From the NCBI GenBank assembly GCA_946626535.1, contig CAMOUK010000057.1:1-5403 (forward strand): a stretch of 5,403 nt of DNA. Reading direction: 5' to 3'. The first letter of the stretch is position 1, and every line of letters begins with the position of its first letter. A program made the position numbers and the translations under genes. Shown piece by piece: positions 1 through 4,190 of the stretch. The notes under the pieces are model-generated. The model was not told the DNA's origin. It worked only from the letters and a program-made list of their open reading frames with translations, and made no database searches. Origin of the DNA: an uncultured Caryophanales bacterium. GTDB lineage: Bacteria > Bacillota_I > Bacilli_A > Acholeplasmatales > Anaeroplasmataceae.

Positions 1-2
1 TA

Positions 3-686
3 TGGATGTGTATATTAACAGCATTGGCAGGAGTAATTAATGCTATATCAATATTTGGTTATAATGGAACGACAGTATCTCATTTAACTGGATTAGTATC
101 TAAGGTAGCTATTAATTTATCTAATGGAGACTTTACTGGTCTTTGGGAGGTATTGAGAGTAATACTTGCATTCTTCGCAGGTGCTGTTTTATCAGGATTT
201 ATTACAGGAGAAAGAGCATTCTATTTAAAGAAAAGATATGGATTTATAATTATTACAATTGGTGTATTAATTATCATTCCTTATTTCTTATCAATTAAAT
301 ATAGTGTAATATTATTTGCTTTTATTATGGGCTTACAAAATGGTATGGTAGTATCATTTAAGGGTATCGTAGTTAGAATGACTCATATGTCAGGTAATAT
401 TACTGATTTAGGTGTTTATGTTGGTTATAAGCTTAGAGGTAATAAGAATGAAAAATATATTACTGGCTTAATTCCATTAGTTGCTATATTAAGTTTTACA
501 GTTGGTGGAGTTATTGGTGTATTATTATATGGAGTTATTGGTAATACTATATTCTTAATCTCTGCAGGAGTTTATATTTTATTAGGTGTATTCTATTTCG
601 TTTTAAGATATAGATGTACTGATAAGAATTTCAATGGTATTCCTGATGAAATAGAAAATAATTTAGCAGAAGAAGAGTCAAAATAA
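3..686 (+). CDS. DUF1275/YoaK-family membrane protein, 5' partial
   Basis: This frame is open from the left edge (TGG at 3) and the first ATG, at 6, lies inside a hydrophobic helix, so the true start is outside the window. Numbering from that ATG gives 226 residues. About six membrane segments are visible, near residues 2-20, 47-67, 79-96, 99-113, 155-177 and 180-200. Family-type signatures are the early GxxNAISxFGYNGTTVSHLTG stretch, the QNG at 111-113 and RMTHMSGNITDLG at 124-136, which match the Q-N-x and rTTHxTGxxTDLG conservation of DUF1275 (YoaK). Function in this family is poorly known; transport or membrane-stress roles have been proposed but not settled. The C-terminus is odd: after the last helix a soluble tail carries DKNFNGIPDEIE (206-217), an EF-hand/thrombospondin-3-like calcium-loop pattern, followed by acidic residues. 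It ends just before a terminator shared with the convergent symporter gene. The family call is good; the role is unknown. Confidence 0.8.
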   Translation, partial: WMCILTALAGVINAISIFGYNGTTVSHLTGLVSKVAINLSNGDFTGLWEVLRVILAFFAGAVLSGFITGERAFYLKKRYGFIIITIGVLIIIPYFLSIKYSVILFAFIMGLQNGMVVSFKGIVVRMTHMSGNITDLGVYVGYKLRGNKNEKYITGLIPLVAILSFTVGGVIGVLLYGVIGNTIFLISAGVYILLGVFYFVLRYRCTDKNFNGIPDEIENNLAEEESK

Positions 687-699
687 GAATAATAAAATA

Positions 700-732
700 A
701 TGGCTACATTGTAAAACAGTGTAGCCATTTTT
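700..732 (+). terminator. Bidirectional rho-independent terminator between convergent genes
   Basis: A 12-bp stem pairs ATGGCTACATTG (700-711) with CAGTGTAGCCAT (717-728), with one T.G wobble and a TAAAA loop. On the plus strand five Ts (728-732) follow. On the minus strand the sequence after the stem is T-rich (TATTTTATTATT). It lies 14 nt after the DUF1275 stop and 7 nt beyond the symporter stop, so it can end both transcripts. Confidence 0.9.
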
Positions 733-738
733 AAATGA

Positions 739-2364
739 TTAAGATTTAATTTCTTGTTCGAGTTTAGCTGTTTGTTCTTGATCAACGCTAACTACTTGGT
801 TTTGTTCAATAGAATCTAACTCATCCCAAGTTGGTTCATTATCATCATCCTTAGATAAGTCTATACCACGTTTAGTTTTTTTCATATATAGATTAATAAA
901 GAATCCTGAAGAGAATACTAATACAGTTACTAACCAACCAGCAATTATTTCGGCTGCTAGGTTATAGTCTGTGTTATATCTAAATCCATTCTTAATTAAA
1001 ACAATTATTTGCCATACTAATAGGAATGCTAGCGCAAGTGGTGCTAGGAATTTGATTGATGTTTCAAACCACCATCTTGGCATTTTAAACTTATTAGTAT
1101 TTTTATTTATTTCATTAAGAACCTTTTTCGGTTTAAAGAACCAGCCTACTAGGATTGTTTCTAATATACCTATTATGATTAATGTATATTGGTTTGTCCA
1201 GTTATCAACTATATCTAAGTATCCAACACCGGCCCCTGTAGTATATACTATTGAAATCGCTCCGGCGATTATGGCAATGATAAGTGTTGTTTTCTTTTTA
1301 GGTGTCTTAAATTTATCTGATACTGATGTAGCTATACCCTCTAATATAGAGAATGCTGAATCAATTGCTAGAGTACATAGCATGAAATAGAATACAAAGC
1401 CGAAGATAGCATTTAATGCACCAACAGAAGTTAAATTAACTATAGCAGTTGGATAAATAATATAAGCTGTAGCGATACCTGATGCACTCATATCACCAAC
1501 AGTTTGACCTGTTTGATACATTGTTGTAAATAATACGATACCTGCTAATACAGAAATAGCTAAATCGCTAAATGCAATAATAATTGAATCAACAGCTATG
1601 TTTGAATCGTCATTTAAATAAGAACCATATGCAAACATAATAGCCATCATTATAGATAAGCTATAGAATGACTGTCCCATAGCATTAACCCATAATTCAG
1701 CATTTCCAAATGCCTTCCAATCAGGAACGAATAAGGCAGATAATGCTTCACCTAGATGTGGGTTATTTATAAATCCCTTTACAGCTAATATTAATAACAT
1801 AATAACAGGAATAAATACTGTATATTTAACAACCTTACTTACCTGTGCAGCACCATTTCTAATACATCCGTAAATAAATCCCCAAGCTATTACAACACAT
1901 ATTAATAATAATATTTTAATGTTTCCGCCTTCACCTAAGAATGAAGTTTTGAATGTAGCACCTATACTATCCATCCATAAAGTAGAAGCAGTTTCTGATG
2001 TTGAATTTGTTGTTGCGAACTTATATGCTACAAAGCACATTAGAATACACCAAGCAAATACTACTGCATAATAAGTTAAAATAACAAATGCGTTAGCAAC
2101 AGAAGCCCAACCAATTGGTTCAGCCTTTTTATTTATTAATCGCATTGATTTAGGTGCTCCACCTTTAGCCTTTCTACCAATAGCTGTTTCCATCATTAAT
2201 AATGGAATACCTAATAAAACCATACATATTATATATGCAAATAAAAATGCGCCACCACCAAATTTGGCACATAAACCTGGAAATCTCCATGCATTTCCTA
2301 AACCTACTGCGGAACCGATAGAAGCTAAAATGAAAGCTCCTCTATTCGTCCATTTATCTCGCAT
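739..2364 (-). CDS. Sodium-dependent transporter, NSS (SNF) family
   Basis: Predicted Na+-coupled symporter for amino acids or related small molecules in the cytoplasmic membrane; the substrate cannot be read from sequence. The 541-aa protein has the LeuT-like order with about 12 helices (roughly 10-33, 39-58, 88-115, 151-168, 176-197, 223-250, 258-282, 316-350, 360-377, 385-410, 434-458, 471-494). The broken helix 1 carries GSAVGLGNAWRFP (17-29), with G17, A19, V20 and N24 matching LeuT Na+ ligands G20, A22, V23 and N27, and R27 matching the outer-gate Arg. Helix 6 has GQSFYSLS (230-237). Helix 8 has IDSAFSILEG (334-343), with Asp where LeuT has Thr354. A charged cytoplasmic tail (about 500-541) ends the protein. 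I chose ATG at 2364 because AGGGAG lies 9 nt upstream and a TATAAT box at 2394-2399 puts transcription start near 2387. The upstream ATG (2388) and TTG (2391) would then be at or before the transcript start. Monocistronic; convergent with the DUF1275 gene. Confidence 0.93.
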   Translation of the reverse strand: MRDKWTNRGAFILASIGSAVGLGNAWRFPGLCAKFGGGAFLFAYIICMVLLGIPLLMMETAIGRKAKGGAPKSMRLINKKAEPIGWASVANAFVILTYYAVVFAWCILMCFVAYKFATTNSTSETASTLWMDSIGATFKTSFLGEGGNIKILLLICVVIAWGFIYGCIRNGAAQVSKVVKYTVFIPVIMLLILAVKGFINNPHLGEALSALFVPDWKAFGNAELWVNAMGQSFYSLSIMMAIMFAYGSYLNDDSNIAVDSIIIAFSDLAISVLAGIVLFTTMYQTGQTVGDMSASGIATAYIIYPTAIVNLTSVGALNAIFGFVFYFMLCTLAIDSAFSILEGIATSVSDKFKTPKKKTTLIIAIIAGAISIVYTTGAGVGYLDIVDNWTNQYTLIIIGILETILVGWFFKPKKVLNEINKNTNKFKMPRWWFETSIKFLAPLALAFLLVWQIIVLIKNGFRYNTDYNLAAEIIAGWLVTVLVFSSGFFINLYMKKTKRGIDLSKDDDNEPTWDELDSIEQNQVVSVDQEQTAKLEQEIKS

Positions 2365-2393
2365 TTTGATCCACTCCCTCTGAGACATCAAAG

Positions 2394-2402
2394 ATTATAT
2401 CA
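2394..2402 (-). promoter_or_regulatory. Extended -10 promoter of the NSS transporter gene
   Basis: Read on the minus strand this is TGATATAAT, a TGn-TATAAT extended -10 with a perfect hexamer at 2399-2394. Expected transcription start is near 2387, giving a leader of about 23 nt before the ATG at 2364. The -35 region around 2417-2422 is poor (AGCACT), which an extended -10 commonly compensates for. This site decides the start codon choice of the transporter. Confidence 0.65.
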
Positions 2403-2531
2403 TAATGTTAAACTATAGTGCTAATTTTAAAATAAAAAACAAATATATGGTAATTTGTTATATAAATTCATCTAAAAAACACAATTAGCGAATATAATTC
2501 GAAAGAGGGGACTTATTTTAAAAAAATGTTG

Positions 2532-2540
2532 TGATACAAT
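2532..2540 (+). promoter_or_regulatory. Orphan extended -10 promoter
   Basis: TGATACAAT is a TGn extended -10 with TACAAT at 2535-2540. The -35 is weak (TTATTT at 2513-2518, 16-nt spacer). Transcription would begin near 2547 and end at the terminator 2654-2684, giving a transcript of about 138 nt with no normal start codon. It may drive a small RNA, or be what remains of a lost gene's promoter. Confidence 0.4.
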
Positions 2541-2542
2541 GA

Positions 2543-2644
2543 AAGTATAAACAAAATAATACTCAATATTACAAAGGCGTATATCCATATGATGAATCAC
2601 ATTTAGACATTATAGAAAATGTAATTAAGGCATGTATAAAATAG
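2543..2644 (+). pseudogene. Short reading-frame remnant before a terminator
   Basis: A 33-codon open stretch bounded by TGA (2540-2542) and TAG (2642-2644) reads like the C-terminal end of a normal protein, including YKGVYPYDESHLDII and then ENVIKACIK. It has no ATG, GTG or TTG start. Its stop lies 10 nt before a perfect terminator, the usual layout of a gene's 3' end. I infer that the body of a gene was deleted and its tail, stop and terminator were left behind. I do not recognise the family. It could also be chance coding potential inside a small non-coding RNA. Confidence 0.35.
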
Positions 2645-2653
2645 TATAGATAT

Positions 2654-2684
2654 AGCAGGATAAAAAATCCTGCTTTATTTTTTT
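2654..2684 (+). terminator. Rho-independent terminator
   Basis: A perfect 8-bp stem AGCAGGAT (2654-2661) / ATCCTGCT (2667-2674) with an AAAAA loop, followed by TTTATTTTTTT up to 2684. It follows the reading-frame remnant that stops at 2644. There is no intact upstream gene on this strand. Confidence 0.9.
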
Positions 2685-2844
2685 GTATATACATGCTATA
2701 ATATAACTATAAGATACGTTTACTAACTAAATATTTAATGTGAAAGAAATAAATTTTTATTTTACTTTTTTTATTATTCATAAATTATGATGTGGTATAT
2801 CATTATACTCATCTTCCTATAAATATTTATTTATCCCTCCACAA
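2685..2844. other. Gene-free A/T-rich spacer
   Basis: I see no supported coding region on either strand here. Only very short frames occur, with no convincing ribosome binding site and no recognisable protein motif. A TATAAT at 2697-2702 has no -35 at useful spacing apart from the T-tract of the preceding terminator. Confidence 0.6.
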
Positions 2845-2890
2845 AAACGCAGTAAAATCATCCTGTAAAAAGGGTGATTTTATTGCGTTT
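2845..2890 (+). other. 20-bp inverted repeat (long RNA hairpin)
   Basis: Arms 2845-2864 and 2871-2890 pair over 20 consecutive positions with two wobbles (G2852.T2883 and T2861.G2874) and a six-base GTAAAA loop. The wobbles are pairs only if the plus strand is the RNA; on the minus strand they become C/A mismatches. The plus strand has no T-tract after the stem, whereas the minus strand has a run of five Ts in GCGTTTTTG. It could be a terminator, a structured RNA or a small palindromic element. No gene adjoins it directly. Confidence 0.6.
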
Positions 2891-2938
2891 ATAGAAAATG
2901 TTTATTATTACCTTTAAAAATTGTCTTATTTTAGCATT

Positions 2939-2966
2939 TTATATATATTATATATAATATATATAA
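2939..2966. repeat. 28-bp perfect A/T palindrome upstream of a promoter
   Basis: The bases from 2939 to 2966 form a perfect inverted repeat with no central spacer, made only of A and T (centre between 2952 and 2953). It ends 4 nt before the -35 box of the 198-aa gene. It could be an operator, a UP-element-like A/T tract or a cruciform-prone site. Low-complexity A/T sequence makes chance palindromes more likely. Confidence 0.6.
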
Positions 2967-2970
2967 GTTG

Positions 2971-2999
2971 TTGCAAAAACTCCTAAAAAATGGTATAAT
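2971..2999 (+). promoter_or_regulatory. Strong sigma-A promoter of the accessory cassette
   Basis: TTGCAA (2971-2976), a 17-nt spacer, then TATAAT (2994-2999) with an extended TG at 2991-2992. Predicted start is near 3006, giving a leader of about 42 nt. Ribosome binding site AAAGGAGG (3034-3041) lies 6 nt before the ATG at 3048. This is one of the two best promoters in the window. Confidence 0.85.
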
Positions 3000-3047
3000 T
3001 ATATTACATTAAGGTATGCCAATAATATTAATAAAAGGAGGAAAAAT

Positions 3048-3644
3048 ATGGGTAAATATGATTTTTTTAATAGCATCATAGATGATGAAAGCTTTGTTAA
3101 ATATCTAGCTGTAATGATTAAGTCTGATTTATTAATGGGATCTTTTGAGGATGATTTAAGAATATTATCTAATAAGATAAAAGCTCAATATGGATATAAC
3201 TTTGATTTTGATTATTTAGATTTTAAAAATAAAAAGGTTATTTCTGATTATGAACTAAATCCTACTGATGATGTATATGCTCAAAAAATAGATGATAAAA
3301 GAATATATATCGTATTTAACAAAAGATTAAAATCCAATTTTAATAGGTATTTATTTTTAAAGGTATGGGCATATGATATTTTAGATTTATGGAAAAAGGG
3401 TGATACTCTTTTCCTATCTATTAATAATAATTCTACTGATAATGATATATTAGCGGAAAGAGTAGCAATTGAAATGACATTAACAAGATGGCAACTAAAA
3501 TTATATGATGATGGCACTATTGATCCATCTCTTCAAAGAATATTTTATTTTTGTGAACCAGAATTACTAGAAATAAGAAGAAAAAATTATTTTGATAAGG
3601 GGCCTACTAGAAATTGGAGCTTATTAAGTATAAGAAGGTTATAA
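3048..3644 (+). CDS. Putative degenerate ImmA/IrrE-like protein, first gene of the cassette
   Basis: A 198-aa soluble protein with no signal peptide or membrane helix, and a strong SD 6 nt before its ATG. I do not recognise it outright. The central part follows the ImmA/IrrE metallopeptidase layout: a small domain with IKAQYGYNFDFDYLDF (44-59), a strand DKRIYIVFN (83-91), then R100-YLFLKVWAYDIL in the place of the usual RFTLAHELGHxL helix, and later LAERVAIEMTL (135-145) in the place of the E-x2-AnxFAxxLL helix. If so, HExxH is replaced by K105-V-W-A-Y109, while the downstream Glu (E137) remains, so peptidase activity would be lost. The C-terminus (170-198) is basic and unmatched. It is followed after 4 nt by a VbhA-like gene and then by tandem pseudoknot RNAs. 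It may be the effector or toxin-like partner of the cassette. The CDS is secure; the fold assignment is tentative. Confidence 0.85.
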   Translation: MGKYDFFNSIIDDESFVKYLAVMIKSDLLMGSFEDDLRILSNKIKAQYGYNFDFDYLDFKNKKVISDYELNPTDDVYAQKIDDKRIYIVFNKRLKSNFNRYLFLKVWAYDILDLWKKGDTLFLSINNNSTDNDILAERVAIEMTLTRWQLKLYDDGTIDPSLQRIFYFCEPELLEIRRKNYFDKGPTRNWSLLSIRRL

Positions 3645-3648
3645 TATT

Positions 3649-3858
3649 ATGATTAGTGAAGAAGAGAAAATTAGAAGAAGAAAGAATTATGAAAAGAATC
3701 TTAATATGACCTTATCAGGATTTGATGAAAAATTTGCAAAGGAAAGATTAACCAATAGACCTAATGAAGAAGATCTAATATATGAAAAATGGATTAATGG
3801 TTTAATAACTTTTGATGAATTAAGTAAGGAAATAGATGAATATATTAAAAGAATTTAA
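3649..3858 (+). CDS. Small VbhA-like antitoxin-family protein
   Basis: A 69-aa, highly charged, probably all-helical protein. Its start MISEEEKIRRRKNYEKNL and its end YEKWINGLITFDELSKEI (45-62) follow the layout of VbhA-type antitoxins, which begin with SEEE and an RRR-x-N helix and end with an E-x-(Y/V)-(V/I)-x-G-x-(I/L)-T-x-(D)-x-(I/L) segment. VbhA inhibits a Fic AMP-transferase through an (S/T)xxxE(G/N) motif in its first helix. That motif is not visible here (the aligned region reads NMTLSGF), and no Fic gene is nearby. It therefore more likely binds another partner, most simply the 198-aa protein encoded 4 nt upstream, with which it is probably translationally coupled. Its own SD is GAAGG (3634-3638), 10 nt before the ATG, inside the upstream gene. 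The homology is remote and read by eye. Confidence 0.8.
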   Translation: MISEEEKIRRRKNYEKNLNMTLSGFDEKFAKERLTNRPNEEDLIYEKWINGLITFDELSKEIDEYIKRI

Positions 3859-3860
3859 TG

Positions 3861-3866
3861 TATAAT
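3861..3866 (+). promoter_or_regulatory. Possible -10 box ahead of the pseudoknot RNA
   Basis: A perfect TATAAT lies just after the stop of the 69-aa gene, preceded directly by TG. Transcription would start near 3873, 15 nt before the first pseudoknot. The -35 position (3838-3843, GAATAT) is poor, so the RNA may instead be made only by read-through from the 2971 promoter. Confidence 0.3.
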
Positions 3867-3887
3867 ATAGATATCCAGATTAGTTTT

Positions 3888-3929
3888 GTCGCTTTCTTGT
3901 AGGCGACTGATAAGTAGCAAGAGTTCGAA
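3888..3929 (+). repeat. Pseudoknot repeat unit 1
   Basis: Stem 1 pairs 3888-3892 with 3903-3907 (GTCGC/GCGAC). Stem 2 pairs TTCTTG (3894-3899) with CAAGAG (3918-3923), including one T.G wobble. The unit ends with TTCGAA. A 6-nt spacer ATGATT separates it from unit 2. No third or partial unit is seen upstream. Confidence 0.85.
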
Positions 3930-3935
3930 ATGATT

Positions 3936-3977
3936 GTCGCTTTCCCGTAGGCGACTGATAAGTAGCGGGAGTTCGAA
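3936..3977 (+). repeat. Pseudoknot repeat unit 2
   Basis: Stem 1 pairs 3936-3940 with 3951-3955. Stem 2 pairs TTCCCG (3942-3947) with CGGGAG (3966-3971). It is identical to unit 1 except for the compensatory TT/AA to CC/GG change, so its stem 2 has two more G-C pairs. The unit ends with TTCGAA, and the terminator stem starts 6 nt later. Confidence 0.85.
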
Positions 3978-3982
3978 TTTTG

Positions 3983-4007
3983 TCCTAACTTTGGTTAGGA
4001 TTTTTTT
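3983..4007 (+). terminator. Rho-independent terminator of the cassette
   Basis: A perfect 7-bp stem TCCTAAC (3983-3989) / GTTAGGA (3994-4000) with a TTTG loop, then seven Ts (4001-4007). It ends the pseudoknot RNA and probably the whole two-gene transcript, separating the cassette from the nuoE/nuoF-like operon. Confidence 0.92.
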
Positions 4008-4078
4008 GTGAATATTTGTTGTTAAAAAAACATAATATAGTTCGATATCTCAAAAATATAATTAAAATTTCTCATTAC

Positions 4079-4092
4079 TTAAACGTTTTCCA
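4079..4092. promoter_or_regulatory. Weak cre-like site next to -35
   Basis: The octamer AAACGTTT (4081-4088) is palindromic, and the 14-nt window around it agrees with the CcpA cre pattern TGWAARCGYTWNCW at 11 of 14 positions, failing at the leading TG and the last base. It directly precedes the -35 box at 4093. This is weak evidence. Confidence 0.2.
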
Positions 4093-4121
4093 TTGACTTA
4101 TTATTTATTAATAAATAAAAT
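4093..4121 (+). promoter_or_regulatory. Sigma-A promoter of the nuoE/nuoF-like operon
   Basis: TTGACT (4093-4098), a 17-nt spacer, then TAAAAT (4116-4121). Predicted start is near 4128, leaving a leader of about 60 nt before the ATG at 4191. The spacer contains a perfect 18-bp palindrome (4101-4118) that overlaps the -10. Confidence 0.75.
4101..4118. promoter_or_regulatory. 18-bp palindrome in the core promoter, possible Rex-like operator
   Basis: TTATTTATTAATAAATAA is a perfect inverted repeat lying between -35 and -10, where a bound repressor would block RNA polymerase. Its length and TT...AA ends match the clostridial Rex site TTGTTAAnnnnTTAACAA, with two differences per half-site. Rex senses the NADH/NAD+ ratio and commonly controls NAD-linked redox genes, which fits the downstream genes. 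Its pure A/T make-up means chance cannot be excluded. Confidence 0.35.
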
Positions 4122-4138
4122 AGAAAGTGGCAGTAAAC

Positions 4139-4163
4139 ATTAAGAATTTAATATTTTCTTAAT
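4139..4163 (+). other. A/T-rich hairpin in the nuoE leader
   Basis: An 8-bp perfect stem ATTAAGAA (4139-4146) / TTCTTAAT (4156-4163) with a 9-nt loop, in the untranslated leader about 27 nt before the start codon. It is thermodynamically weak and has no T-tract suited to termination. It may be neutral or may affect mRNA stability. Confidence 0.3.
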
Positions 4164-4190
4164 TTAAAGACAAGAAAGGTGTGGGGATCA

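Larger units (their letters stand above)
3888..4007 (+). ncRNA. Tandem covarying pseudoknot RNA with terminator
   Basis: Two 42-nt units with a 48-nt period are followed at once by a terminator. Each unit forms an H-type pseudoknot. Stem 1 is GTCGC/GCGAC. Its 10-nt loop TTTxxxGTAG pairs through six bases with a downstream arm after the linker TGATAAGTAG. The units differ at only four of 42 positions, and the differences keep both affected pairs: TT with AA in unit 1, CC with GG in unit 2. A conserved T.G wobble in the same stem, which would be an A/C mismatch on the other strand, together with the T-tract, sets the plus strand as the RNA. Type III antitoxin RNAs of the ToxI kind are tandem pseudoknots of similar unit size (about 36 nt) with a similar UAAGU linker, but they normally lie upstream of their toxin gene. 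The pseudoknot is well supported; the function is inferred. Confidence 0.8.

Noticed and set aside
971..1390. 139-codon plus-strand open frame
   Set aside because: It lies wholly inside the minus-strand symporter gene, has no ribosome binding site, and its translation has no recognisable family features, while the opposite frame is a clear NSS protein.
2365..2391. Longer N-terminus of the symporter from TTG 2391 or ATG 2388
   Set aside because: The -10 box at 2394-2399 places the transcript start near 2387, and the AGGGAG SD lies inside the extension 9 nt before ATG 2364. NSS proteins typically begin shortly before the W-x-x-R-x-x-F stretch.
2770..2825. Tiny minus-strand frame with an AGGAAG-like SD
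   Set aside because: It would encode only about a dozen residues with no conserved motif, which is expected by chance in A/T-rich DNA.
3281..3517. 78-codon minus-strand open frame
   Set aside because: It is antisense inside the 198-aa gene, which has a strong promoter and SD. The minus frame lacks supporting signals.
3888..3977. CRISPR array
   Set aside because: The spacing between the 42-nt repeats is only 6 nt, there are just two units, and the differences are compensatory pair changes. This is an RNA structure, not a repeat-spacer array.
3888..3977. Hammerhead-type or pistol-type self-cleaving ribozyme
   Set aside because: CTGATAAG resembles the hammerhead CTGANGA core only partly, and the matching GAAA strand and three-stem arrangement are missing. 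The pistol ribozyme's third stem and conserved junction are also absent.
3888..4007. Riboswitch controlling the nuoE/nuoF-like operon
   Set aside because: The operon has its own near-consensus promoter at 4093-4121, downstream of the terminator. Read-through control is therefore not needed, although it is not strictly excluded.
4179..4190. GTG 4179 as start of the nuoE-like gene
   Set aside because: The GTG overlaps the likely SD (AGGTG) of the ATG at 4191. Starting at 4191 gives the usual family N-terminus.
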